A stretch of DNA of 48,395 bases. Origin: an uncultured Hyphomicrobiales bacterium. GTDB lineage: Bacteria; Pseudomonadota; Alphaproteobacteria; Rhizobiales; Beijerinckiaceae. This document shows, piece after piece, positions 9,765 to 17,057 of the stretch. The stretch's first letter is position 1; each line of letters starts with the position of its first letter. The notes below the pieces were generated by a model. That model did not search any database. It was given only the letters and a program-made list of their open reading frames with translations, and was not told the DNA's origin. The stretch is from positions 1 through 48,395 of the forward strand of contig CAIUPE010000030.1 in NCBI GenBank assembly GCA_903900975.1, written 5' to 3'. Both the position numbers and the translations under genes were made by a program.

Positions 9765-9823
9765 CCGTCATCTACCATGTTGATTGAAAGAATTGAATCT
9801 TCAATCAACATGGTAGATGACGG
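9765..9823. repeat. Perfect 24-bp inverted repeat with 11-nt loop
   Basis: The arms at 9765-9788 and 9800-9823 are exact reverse complements over 24 bases and enclose the loop AGAATTGAATC. It sits between the convergent genes cobQ and cobD, where it could act as a bidirectional terminator. However, the stem is not GC-rich and has no T-run on either strand, so a small repetitive element is equally possible. The string TCATCCGTCAT at its left edge recurs in the palindromic repeat at 29571-29616. Confidence 0.85.
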
Positions 9824-9832
9824 GTTAGTGCG

Positions 9833-10798
9833 TCACACCCTAACCGCCAAACCCAAGACAACCACACCCTCAATCACCGCCGCCAATCGGTAAAGGTTCA
9901 GCGCGCGCCGAATATCTTCTGCCGTTGCCTCGCGTCGGCCGTCGCCCATATAGGCGTCGTTTACCATCTCGGTGCCGTAGAGTCGTGGTCCAGCTATTGA
10001 GAGGCCTAAGGCTCCTGCCATGGCGGCTTCGGGCCAACCGGCATTGGGGGAGCGGTGGTTTTTGGCATCGCGCGCAACGGCGCGGACGGCCCTCCAAGCC
10101 GAGCAACCGGGAATCAGAACCGATGCCAAAACCAGCCACAATGCCGCAAGGCGCGAGGCGGGCAGGTTGATCAGATCATCGAAGCGGGCGGCCGCCCATC
10201 CGAAGGCGTGGTATTTTTCCGATTTATGCCCGATCATGCTGTCGGCCGTGTTGGCCGCTTTGTAGACGGCACCACCCGTTAGACCGAACATCGCTATCCA
10301 AAACAGAGGGGCGACCACCCCGTCGGCGAAATTTTCCGCCAGACTTTCGATGGCCGCGCGGCTCACACCCGCATCATCGAGAACCGCGGTGTTGCGACCG
10401 ACAATCATTCCGACGGCTGATCGTCCGGCCGTCACACCTCCGGTTTCGAGTGCCGTGGCAACGGCGGCGACATGCTCATAGAGGCTGCGTTGGGCAGGTA
10501 AGGTTGCCGCCAATAAAATCAGGATCACGACACCCAAATCGCTTTGGGTTAGCCACATGTCGGCGGCTATCGTCACCAGTGCCGTTGCGCCAAGCAACAG
10601 CATAAGGGCTACAATGCCATACATCCGTCGGACCAAGAAAGAATGGGTCGGACGGTTCAGATATCGATCAAGTAGCGTAATAAACGCTCCCATCCAGGTG
10701 ACGGGGTGACCGATTGCGCGATAGATGGCTTGCGGATAACCGCAGAGCGCTTCAAACAGAAGGGCTGCCGCCGCGATAAAGAGAGAGCCTGTGACCAT
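9833..10798 (-). CDS. cobD: Adenosylcobinamide-phosphate synthase CobD (CbiB)
   Basis: A 321-residue multi-pass inner-membrane protein of the CbiB/CobD family, which joins adenosylcobyric acid to an aminopropanol (phosphate) arm. The N-terminus contains the family motif HPVTWMGAFITLLDRYLN; further hallmarks are VGRNTAVLDDAGVSRAAIESLAENFADGVVAPLFW and the DDLINLPASRL segment (each quoted only in part here). Several hydrophobic helices are evident at residues 1-20, 60-78 and 85-100. The ATG at 10798 overlaps the divergent cobC start by 8 bp, so its promoter must lie inside cobC. Confidence 0.95.
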   Translation of the reverse strand: MVTGSLFIAAAALLFEALCGYPQAIYRAIGHPVTWMGAFITLLDRYLNRPTHSFLVRRMYGIVALMLLLGATALVTIAADMWLTQSDLGVVILILLAATLPAQRSLYEHVAAVATALETGGVTAGRSAVGMIVGRNTAVLDDAGVSRAAIESLAENFADGVVAPLFWIAMFGLTGGAVYKAANTADSMIGHKSEKYHAFGWAAARFDDLINLPASRLAALWLVLASVLIPGCSAWRAVRAVARDAKNHRSPNAGWPEAAMAGALGLSIAGPRLYGTEMVNDAYMGDGRREATAEDIRRALNLYRLAAVIEGVVVLGLAVRV

Positions 10799-11810
10799 TT
10801 CTGCCCCTGCATCCGAAAGTCTGTTTATTCACGGCGGCAATCTTGCCGCCGCGCGCTTGGCTTTTCCAAATTCACCGGAGCCCTGGATTGATTTATCCAC
10901 CGGCATTAATCCGATCGCCTATCCTGTGCCGGAGGTGTCTGCGGCATCTTGGGCGCGTTTGCCAGAGGAAAATGCGTTAGACCTCTTAGAGCGCACCGCT
11001 GCCTTGGCCTATGGCATCTCGCCGGATGTGCAGACGGTGGCTGCCCCCGGCACCCAAGTGCTGATCGAGCTTTTGCCGCGTCTGTTTCCGGCCAAACGGG
11101 TTGGCATTTTGGGCTTTACCTATGCTGAGCACGCGAAATGCTGGCGCGCAGCGGGTGCTGAGATCACGACCGTTGAGCATCTCGATGATTTGCAAGATTT
11201 TGATGTTGCGATTGTGGTGAACCCTAATAATCCCGATGGGCGGCTTGTTCCGGCATCCGATCTTCGCACGCTTGCTGAAACCATGGCGGATGCGGGACGG
11301 CGTTTAATTGTCGATGAGGCGTTTATTGATGTGATGTATCAGGGCACCAGCCTCGCGCCCTATCTGGCGGCGAAGGGGACCCTTCTTCTGCGCTCCTTTG
11401 GCAAAACCTATGGCCTTGCGGGCGTGCGCCTCGGCTTTGCCGTGGCAGGGCATGAGGATGCGGCGCTGATCCGGCAGGCTGTAGGGCTCTGGGCGATATC
11501 AGGCCCCGCGATTGCGATTGGCAGCAAGGCGCTGGATGATCAGGCATGGCTTGAAGCCACGCGGGAGCGGTTGATCTCGGATGCCGTGCGGCTCGATAGC
11601 GTGTTGCAGAAAAAGGGCTGGACGGTGGTGGGTGGCACACCGCTTTATCGCTTGGTGGCGTGTGACAATGCGGCTTCAGTATTTCAGCGGCTGGCCGAGG
11701 CTGGAATTCTGGTCCGCGCGTTCCGTGATCGTCCGCATTGGCTGCGGTTTGGCCTGCCGGGCATAGGCTCGGAATGGATGGCGTTTGCCGAGCGGATGCG
11801 TGATATTTAG
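10791..11810 (+). CDS. cobC: Threonine-phosphate decarboxylase-like CobC (PLP enzyme)
   Basis: A 339-residue fold-type I aminotransferase-family protein. The PLP-binding lysine is in LRSFGKTYGLAGVRLGF, and the opening FIHGGNLAAARLAFP with IDLSTGINPIAYPVP is typical of CobC/CobD decarboxylases, which make (R)-1-amino-2-propanol phosphate for the nucleotide loop. NPNNPDGR is the usual aspartate-region motif. Histidinol-phosphate aminotransferase is the main look-alike, but the STGINP opening and position next to cobD argue for the cobalamin role. The start is GTG at 10791, preceded by GAGAGAG; no in-frame ATG lies nearby. It overlaps the divergent cobD start by 8 bp. Confidence 0.92.
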   Translation: MTISAPASESLFIHGGNLAAARLAFPNSPEPWIDLSTGINPIAYPVPEVSAASWARLPEENALDLLERTAALAYGISPDVQTVAAPGTQVLIELLPRLFPAKRVGILGFTYAEHAKCWRAAGAEITTVEHLDDLQDFDVAIVVNPNNPDGRLVPASDLRTLAETMADAGRRLIVDEAFIDVMYQGTSLAPYLAAKGTLLLRSFGKTYGLAGVRLGFAVAGHEDAALIRQAVGLWAISGPAIAIGSKALDDQAWLEATRERLISDAVRLDSVLQKKGWTVVGGTPLYRLVACDNAASVFQRLAEAGILVRAFRDRPHWLRFGLPGIGSEWMAFAERMRDI

Positions 11811-11848
11811 GCGGTAGGCTTAGCCAAGAAAAACGAGTGGGGGAAACG

Positions 11849-12700
11849 ATGGCGCGGAATTTTTTAAATGAATTGACTGGATCATTTGCCATGCCAGCGG
11901 CAGAAAACCCGACGGTGGCAATGGTGGAAGCGGCCTATCAGCACCACGGGCTCGACTGGCGCTATATCAATTGCGAGGTTCCGCCGGAAAGACTCGGCGA
12001 TGCCGTTTTAGGCGCGCGCGCCATGGGCTGGGCGGGGTTTAACTGCTCGCTGCCGCATAAGGTGGAAGTCATCCAATATCTCGACGGCTTGGGCGCATCG
12101 GCTGAAGTGATTGGCGCGGTGAATTGCGCCGTGCGTCGCGATGGCCGCTATATTGGTGAGAACACCGACGGCAAAGGCTTTTTGCAATCGCTCATGGCGG
12201 TGATTAACCCCAAGGGCTTGCGCGCGGTGATGTTTGGCGCAGGCGGCGCGGCGCGGGCTTGTGCGGTGGAGATGGCGCTGGCGGGCCTATCGCACATTAT
12301 CATCGTAAACCGTGATGCAAAACGCGGGCAGGTATTGGTGGATCTCATCAACGCTAAAACGCCCGCGAAAGCCGAATTGATGGTGTGGGACCATGATTTT
12401 GTGGTGCCCGCTGAGACCGCGATTGTGGTGAATGCCACCTCCATCGGGCTTTATCCGGATGTTGAGGCGCGGTTGAACCTGGATATGGCGTCGATCACGC
12501 CTTCGATGGTGGTGGCTGATATTATCCCGAACCCGCCACGTACCGTCTTGATCCGCGAGGCGGAAGCGCGTGGCTGCCGCGTGATTGACGGGCTTGGGAT
12601 GCTGGTTAATCAGGGCGTGATCGGGATTAAATATTGGACTGGAATGGATGTGGATGCGGGCGTGATGCGGCGGACGGTGGAGGAGATTTTTAAAGGGTGA
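11849..12700 (+). CDS. Shikimate/quinate 5-dehydrogenase-like protein
   Basis: A 283-residue protein of the shikimate dehydrogenase superfamily. The catalytic lysine (K71 in LPHK) and aspartate (D107 in ENTDGKGF), the NAD(P)-binding loop GAGGAARAC and the NATSIGLYP motif are all present. The substrate-carboxylate serines of canonical AroE (SxSxSP) are not: the matching place reads GSFAMPAAENP. It is therefore probably a paralogue acting on quinate or another cyclitol rather than the AroE of the aromatic pathway. I use the ATG at 11849, preceded by GTGGGGGAA; a GTG at 11837 is possible. It follows cobC by 38 bp and may be cotranscribed. Confidence 0.8.
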   Translation: MARNFLNELTGSFAMPAAENPTVAMVEAAYQHHGLDWRYINCEVPPERLGDAVLGARAMGWAGFNCSLPHKVEVIQYLDGLGASAEVIGAVNCAVRRDGRYIGENTDGKGFLQSLMAVINPKGLRAVMFGAGGAARACAVEMALAGLSHIIIVNRDAKRGQVLVDLINAKTPAKAELMVWDHDFVVPAETAIVVNATSIGLYPDVEARLNLDMASITPSMVVADIIPNPPRTVLIREAEARGCRVIDGLGMLVNQGVIGIKYWTGMDVDAGVMRRTVEEIFKG

Positions 12701-12710
12701 GGGATTTCTT

Positions 12711-12989
12711 TTAACGTTTCGCAATCCGTTCCGCGTGCAGGGCGCGAATGCCTTTCATGACTTCATCCATAGGAATTCCCCGCTCCGGATGCGCTTGCAT
12801 CTCCAGCGCGGTGGGGACGACCTCTTCACGCAGCCTGCGTTCAATGGCGGCGTCGCGGGCTTGGAGCGCACGGAGGCCTTCGCGGATCACTTCGCTGCCC
12901 GAGGTGTAATCGCCGGACTCAACTTTGGCATCGATAAAATCGGCGTGTTCTTTGGGAAGGCTGAAGGTGCGTTTGGCAACGGTTGACAT
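12711..12989 (-). CDS. ParD-type antitoxin without an adjacent ParE
   Basis: A 92-residue ribbon-helix-helix antitoxin of the ParD/CopG family. KRTFSLPKEHADFIDAKVESG forms the strand and first helix (part quoted), and GDYTSGSEVIREGLRAL is the characteristic ParD segment; the C-terminus is a charged helix that normally wraps the toxin. In parDE operons the toxin gene follows the antitoxin, but here the stop is 10 bp from the stop of the convergent dehydrogenase gene, leaving no room for ParE. It is an orphan antitoxin, either a relic or a free regulator. An AAGGAG-like ribosome site (from gctcctttg on the plus strand) lies just upstream of the ATG. Confidence 0.85.
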   Translation of the reverse strand: MSTVAKRTFSLPKEHADFIDAKVESGDYTSGSEVIREGLRALQARDAAIERRLREEVVPTALEMQAHPERGIPMDEVMKGIRALHAERIAKR

Positions 12990-13056
12990 GGACGGCTCCT
13001 TTGAGGGCGGTATGAATAAGTCACACCAAAGTCAGGGCAAATTGTCGACTGGTGTC

Positions 13057-13365
13057 TTAAACCGCTACCGTCAGTTTCAAATCCAGCGCCGCTACGATTT
13101 TGCGGACTGTTTCATGGCGGGGATGGGCGCCGGGAGAGAGTGCTTTGTAGAGGCTCTCGCGGCCTAGGCCGGATTTCTTGGCGACTTCCGTCATGCCTTT
13201 CGCGCGGGCGACGGTTGAAAGGACTGCAATGAAAACTTCGGGATTTTCGTCTTCCAGACATGCTGCTAAAAATTCAGCCATGACCTCGGGTGTGTCGAGA
13301 TAATCGACAGCGTCAAAGGGGGCAATGTCGGGTTCAATTGGCTTCGTCATAGCTCTCTCTTTCAT
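13057..13365 (-). CDS. HigA-type addiction-module antidote protein
   Basis: A 102-residue helix-turn-helix antitoxin of the putative addiction module antidote family (TIGR02684-like). The core AKGMTEVAKKSGLGRESLYKALS is the HTH region, followed by GAHPRHETVRKIVAALDLKL (quoted in two parts). The ATG at 13365 overlaps, as ATGA, the stop of the short remnant of its toxin gene; MTKPIEPD at 13350 is a possible second start. In intact systems the RelE/HigB-like killer gene precedes this one. Here only its last codons remain (13362-13445), so the antidote is now orphaned and probably expressed as the distal gene of the neighbouring DUF1778/GNAT operon. Confidence 0.85.
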   Translation of the reverse strand: MKERAMTKPIEPDIAPFDAVDYLDTPEVMAEFLAACLEDENPEVFIAVLSTVARAKGMTEVAKKSGLGRESLYKALSPGAHPRHETVRKIVAALDLKLTVAV

Positions 13366-13445
13366 ATGATTTCTGCGAGCTTAATCGCCTTTTCAATATC
13401 CCGGCTCTGAGTAGATTCGCCGACACGTTCGACGCCTACAATCAT
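13362..13445 (-). pseudogene. Remnant of a HigB/RelE-like toxin (C-terminal tail only)
   Basis: The frame that ends at 13362 in an ATGA overlap with the antidote gene reads GESTQSRDIEKAIKLAEII at its end. This closely resembles the C-terminus of addiction-module killer proteins (GGDKSTQ-RDIE-A-LA type). Nothing upstream in this frame resembles the rest of the toxin: the GNAT gene, read in another frame, occupies that DNA. I infer a deletion that fused the DUF1778/GNAT module to the tail of an older higBA-like module. The leftover reading frame is too short to be toxic. Confidence 0.65.
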
Positions 13446-13450
13446 GCCGG

Positions 13451-13948
13451 TCAGGCCAGTGACGCTGCTATCGCGGCGATTGACCGGAACAGGATGAGAC
13501 GGTCGTCCCGCGACGGCGTGAAGCCGCGCCGCTGCCAGAAGGCTGCTGCTTCCTCGTCGACGGCATTGACCATGAGAGCGCGACCACCAACGAGACTTGC
13601 GACGGTGACGCAACGCTCAAGCGCGTGCTTGATCAGGCCTGTTCCGATACCGCGTCCGGCAAAGGCGATGTCTGTCGCAAGCTGGCCAAGCAGCAGGCAT
13701 GGAACCGGATCGGGCGGCTGTCCGGTGCGGATCGCGCGCGGCAAAGCACTGGGGACGACCGCTGTCGGCGCAAGGCCATAATAGCCTATGACGCGCAAAT
13801 CCTCATGCACGACCAAAACAGCCGTGAAGCCTTTCTCTTGATTGGACAGCGCACGGGTCTTGAGCCAATGGTCGAGCGTTGGTTTTCCGCAGTTGAACCG
13901 GGAAACTTCGTGCGCCGCCGTCAGCAGCTCGGGGGCTGATAGAACCAA
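13451..13948 (-). CDS. GNAT-family toxin (TacT/AtaT-like acetyltransferase)
   Basis: A 165-residue GCN5-type acetyltransferase directly downstream of a DUF1778 antitoxin gene, the standard arrangement of tacAT/ataRT modules whose toxins acetylate aminoacyl-tRNA. The N-terminus FNCGKPTLDHWLK is typical of this toxin group, and the acetyl-CoA loop is AGRGIGTGL near residues 97-105. The usual catalytic tyrosine of TacT (in FYxxxGF) corresponds to Trp138 here (FWQRRGF), so activity is uncertain, although I recall this W form in other rhizobial relatives. The start is TTG at 13948, three bases after the antitoxin stop. Confidence 0.87.
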   Translation of the reverse strand: MVLSAPELLTAAHEVSRFNCGKPTLDHWLKTRALSNQEKGFTAVLVVHEDLRVIGYYGLAPTAVVPSALPRAIRTGQPPDPVPCLLLGQLATDIAFAGRGIGTGLIKHALERCVTVASLVGGRALMVNAVDEEAAAFWQRRGFTPSRDDRLILFRSIAAIAASLA

Positions 13949-13951
13949 GGC

Positions 13952-14251
13952 TTAGGCTTTCGTGTGGTAGCCTGGCTCCCAGGGGGCCGGACGCTTGACG
14001 AGGTCCACCATTTCAGGCACTGGGGCGGCAGGCCTCGACAGGATCGCAGAGAATTCGGCAAAGCCTTCCGCGCTCATGCGGATCAGCCTGTTCTCCATCA
14101 GCACATCCTCGGCGGCTCGAACGGCAGCTTCGCGTACGAAATCCGTGCGTGATCGGCTGCGTAGACCAGCCGCACGATCAATCAACGCGATATCCGCCTC
14201 CGGCAGGCGCATCGAGATAGGGTATTCCTTGCGTTCAGTGTTCACGGCCAT
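13952..14251 (-). CDS. DUF1778 antitoxin (TacA/AtaR-like)
   Basis: A 99-residue ribbon-helix-helix protein. The segment EYPISMRLPEADIALIDRAA gives the DNA-binding strand and helix and RSRTDFVREAAVRAAEDVL the second helix, as in DUF1778 antitoxins; the C-terminus (VPEMVDLVKRPAPWE) would neutralise the acetyltransferase. I start at the ATG at 14251 because it has GAGGATG just upstream and gives the family length; the open frame extends about 41 codons further but that part overlaps the promoter and looks noncoding. It should autorepress its own promoter with the toxin as corepressor. Confidence 0.88.
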   Translation of the reverse strand: MAVNTERKEYPISMRLPEADIALIDRAAGLRSRSRTDFVREAAVRAAEDVLMENRLIRMSAEGFAEFSAILSRPAAPVPEMVDLVKRPAPWEPGYHTKA

Positions 14252-14269
14252 GCGCTCATCCTCGTTCGT

Positions 14270-14298
14270 TGTATAGTACGTCGTAGTGCAAATTACAA
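14270..14298 (-). promoter_or_regulatory. Candidate promoter/operator of the DUF1778-GNAT module
   Basis: On the minus strand TTGTAA (14293-14298) and TATACA (14270-14275) are separated by exactly 17 bases, 18 bp upstream of the antitoxin ATG. The region is notably AT-rich against its surroundings and contains outer TGTAT/ATACA inverted halves that could bind the ribbon-helix-helix antitoxin. This is a pattern match only. Confidence 0.4.
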
Positions 14299-14370
14299 TA
14301 CAGAGGTGGCTCGACTTGATGGCCAATAGCGTATTGGAAGGAGGCCTCTTGAAATAATGATCAACAATCC

Positions 14371-16716
14371 TCACCCCCGCTCGACGAACGTCTCCAGCAC
14401 CATTTTCCGGCCGGCCTTCTCAAAATCGATGGTGAGCTTATTCCCATCCACAGAAGCCACCGCGCCATAGCCGAACTTAATGTGAAACACCCGTTCGCCT
14501 TCGTTGAAATTCGACGCAGCTCCTGTGGATTTCGCCACCAATTCGCCCTCGATCAGCATCGGGCCTTTGCGCTGCGTCGGTTGGGATTTCTGGGGTTGGG
14601 CTTGTGATTGCGCGCGTTGCCAGCCGGGTGTGGAGTAGGATGAGCCGCCAAAACCGCCTTGGTCGAAACGTGAGCGGCCATAGCCGCCATGGCCGCCAAA
14701 GCCTGCAGGCGCGTCGATCACTTCGACGTGTTCGGGCGGTAATTCATCGATAAAGCGCGAGGGGGTGGTGGCGTTCCACATGCCGTGGATGCGGCGGTTG
14801 CTGGCGAAATAGAGTTTTGCCCGACGCCGCGCGCGGGTGAGGCCGACATAGGCTAAGCGCCGCTCTTCTTCCAAGCCCGCGCGGCCGCTTTCATCGAGCG
14901 CGCGTTGGTTGGGGAATAGGCCTTCTTCCCACCCGGGGAGAAACACGGTGTCGAATTCCAAGCCCTTCGCGCCATGCAGCGTCATGATCGAGACCCGCTC
15001 CGCGGTGTCGTTGTCCGTCATTTCCATGACAAGCGAGACGTGCTCTAGGAAGGCGCCGAGATCGGGGAATTCGTCCATCGAGCGGACGAGTTCTTTCAAG
15101 TTTTCCAAGCGTCCGGCGCTATCCGCTGTGCGCTCCTTTTGCCACATATCAGTGTAGCCGGATTCTTCCAAGATTTGCTGGGCGAGTTCGCCTTGTTTCA
15201 TCGTCTCGATGAGCGTCGACCAACGGCCAAAGCTTAAGGCTAATTCGCGCAACGCGCCGCGCGGTTTGGGTTTCAGCTCATCGGTTTCGATGAGGCGGCG
15301 CACCGCTTCCAGCATCGGGATTTGCGCTTTCCTCGCGTAGAGATGCACCTGCTCAATGGTGGCGTCGCCTAGGCCACGCTTTGGCACATTAACGATGCGC
15401 TCGAAAGCCAAATCATCGGTCGGGTTGGCGACGACGCGGAGATAGGCCAGCGCATCTCTAATTTCGGCGCGCTCGTAAAAGCGTGGGCCGCCGATGACGC
15501 GGTAGGGCAAGCCAAGCGTGACAAACCGTTCTTCGATCTCGCGCATTTGTGCCGAAATGCGCACCAGAATGGCCATATCGGCGAGCGAATGGCCTTTGTG
15601 TTGGAGCGCTTCGATTTCCTCGCCGATGAGGCGGGCTTCTTCCTCCGAATCCCATGCGCCGGTCAGCGTCGGCTTTTCACCTTCCTCATCATCGGTGAAC
15701 AGCGTTTTGCCCAAGCGGCCTTGGTTATGGGCGATGAGTTTTCCGGCGGTGGCGAGGATGTGGCCGGTTGAGCGGTAATTTCGCTCCAGGCGCACCACAA
15801 CGGCGCCCGGAAAATCTTTCTCGAAGCGCAAGATGTTGTCGACTTCGGCGCCGCGCCAGCCATAGATCGATTGGTCATCATCGCCCACACACGCGACATT
15901 GCGGCGGCCTTGGGCGAGGAGGCGCAGCCAGAGATATTGCGCGACGTTGGTATCCTGATACTCGTCGACCAACATATATTTGAAGCGCTCTTGATAGGCT
16001 TGCAGCACGTCGGGGTGCTCGCGGAAAAGGCGCAGGTTTTCGAGCAGGAGATCGCCGAAATCGGCGGCATTGAGCTGCTTTAGGCGCTCTTGATAAAGCG
16101 TGTAGAGCTTGCCGCCCTTGCCATTGGCAAAAGCGCCGGCTTCGCCTGCGGGGACTTTATCCGGCGTTAGGCCACGGTTTTTCCAGCCATCGATGAAGGA
16201 GGCGAGCGCGCGGGCGGGCCAGCGTTTCTCATCAATATCCTCGGCGCGGATGACTTGCCTCATCAGACGGATTTGGTCGTCGGTGTCCAAAATGGTGAAA
16301 TCGGAGCGCAGGCCGACGAGCTCGGCGTGACGGCGTAAGATTTTGGTGCCGATGGCGTGGAAGGTGCCGAGCCAAGGCATGCCTTCGGCCACTTGGCCGA
16401 GGAGATGCCCGATGCGCTCCTTCATCTCACGCGAGGCTTTGTTGGTGAAGGTCACAGCCAGAATTTGCGATGGATAGGCGCTGCCGGTGGCAATGATATG
16501 CGCGATACGGGTGGTGAGCACGCGGGTTTTACCGGTGCCGGCGCCTGCGAGCACGAGGACGGGGCCGTCGATGACTTCCACCGCACGGCGCTGCTCGGCG
16601 TTCAAGCCGTCGAGATAGACCGCACTGGAACGCGCCGCCGATTGCGCACGCGCCGCCAACCCGCCTGCTTGCGGGGTGTAGGAAAGATCATCATCGAGAT
16701 CGAACGGATCGGCCAA
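14371..16716 (-). CDS. uvrD: ATP-dependent DNA helicase UvrD/PcrA
   Basis: A 781-residue superfamily 1A helicase. In order: Q-motif LNAEQRRAVE (residue 38 on), Walker A GAGTGKTRVLTTR, motif II DEYQDTN, motif III GDDDQSIYGWRGA, motif IV NYRSTG, motif V MTLHGAKGLEFDTVFLPGWEEGLFPN (part), and motif VI ERRLAYVGLTRARR. A linker rich in Gly, Ser and Gln leads to a C-terminal Tudor-like domain (FHIKFGYGAVASVDGNKL), which in PcrA/UvrD contacts RNA polymerase. It unwinds DNA 3' to 5' in nucleotide excision and mismatch repair. Length is slightly above UvrD of E. coli, from the N-terminal tail and linker. Confidence 0.95.
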   Translation of the reverse strand: MADPFDLDDDLSYTPQAGGLAARAQSAARSSAVYLDGLNAEQRRAVEVIDGPVLVLAGAGTGKTRVLTTRIAHIIATGSAYPSQILAVTFTNKASREMKERIGHLLGQVAEGMPWLGTFHAIGTKILRRHAELVGLRSDFTILDTDDQIRLMRQVIRAEDIDEKRWPARALASFIDGWKNRGLTPDKVPAGEAGAFANGKGGKLYTLYQERLKQLNAADFGDLLLENLRLFREHPDVLQAYQERFKYMLVDEYQDTNVAQYLWLRLLAQGRRNVACVGDDDQSIYGWRGAEVDNILRFEKDFPGAVVVRLERNYRSTGHILATAGKLIAHNQGRLGKTLFTDDEEGEKPTLTGAWDSEEEARLIGEEIEALQHKGHSLADMAILVRISAQMREIEERFVTLGLPYRVIGGPRFYERAEIRDALAYLRVVANPTDDLAFERIVNVPKRGLGDATIEQVHLYARKAQIPMLEAVRRLIETDELKPKPRGALRELALSFGRWSTLIETMKQGELAQQILEESGYTDMWQKERTADSAGRLENLKELVRSMDEFPDLGAFLEHVSLVMEMTDNDTAERVSIMTLHGAKGLEFDTVFLPGWEEGLFPNQRALDESGRAGLEEERRLAYVGLTRARRRAKLYFASNRRIHGMWNATTPSRFIDELPPEHVEVIDAPAGFGGHGGYGRSRFDQGGFGGSSYSTPGWQRAQSQAQPQKSQPTQRKGPMLIEGELVAKSTGAASNFNEGERVFHIKFGYGAVASVDGNKLTIDFEKAGRKMVLETFVERG

Positions 16717-16841
16717 GCGGGCAGCCTTACTTCAGGAGAACATAACGCGAATCACCGGCGAGGATGCCGAAAGGCCGAGACAATGTCGACCGTGCTGGTT
16801 GGATAGATGGGGATGAGGAGCTTTGATAGCGATAGCAATCA

Positions 16842-16866
16842 CAAAACGATCCTGTGAATCGTTTTG
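16842..16866. terminator. 9-bp hairpin between uvrD and the glycosyltransferase gene
   Basis: CAAAACGAT (16842-16850) and ATCGTTTTG (16858-16866) form a perfect 9-bp stem with a 7-base loop. The TTTTG on either strand gives a short U-run. It lies downstream of the minus-strand glycosyltransferase gene and could end its transcript, but a MITE-like repeat lies between, so the assignment is tentative. Confidence 0.35.
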
Positions 16867-16935
16867 AGCGGCGAATGCCCGAAGCGCAAGCGGAGGACTG
16901 GCGAGGAGGGGGGTTGGGTAGGTTTAGCCTTTTAT

Positions 16936-17052
16936 CCGTCCTTGCGAGCGATGAGCGAAGCAATGCAGCTAAACGTTGGAGGAAAGGTTGGGAAATGGCA
17001 GCTAGCCGCCAAACCATCAGCTGGGTTGCTTCGCGTTCGCTCGCAATGACGG
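16936..17052. repeat. MITE-like element with about 34-bp terminal inverted repeats
   Basis: The left end (16936-16970) begins CCGTCCTTGCGAGCGATGAG and the right end (17019-17052) ends CGCTCGCAATGACGG; the two arms pair over roughly 34 bases with several mismatches. The sequence type GTCATTGCGAGCG...GAAGCAAYCCAGCT is a widespread noncoding repeat that I recognise from many bacterial genomes. No coding capacity is seen inside. With its flanks it fills most of the 341-bp gap between the uvrD start and the glycosyltransferase stop. Confidence 0.75.
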
Positions 17053-17057
17053 AAATA

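Noticed and set aside
10181-10280. Search for further RNA genes or CRISPR-like spaced repeats
   Set aside because: No regularly spaced repeats were seen anywhere in the window, and only one tRNA and one tmRNA could be supported.
12990-13056. CACACCA...TGGTGTC inverted halves between the two orphan antitoxin genes
   Set aside because: Arms are short and imperfect with a long spacer; too weak to call an operator.
14252-14374. N-terminal extension of the DUF1778 antitoxin
   Set aside because: It covers the AT-rich promoter-like region, and the ATG at 14251 has a good ribosome site and gives the family length.
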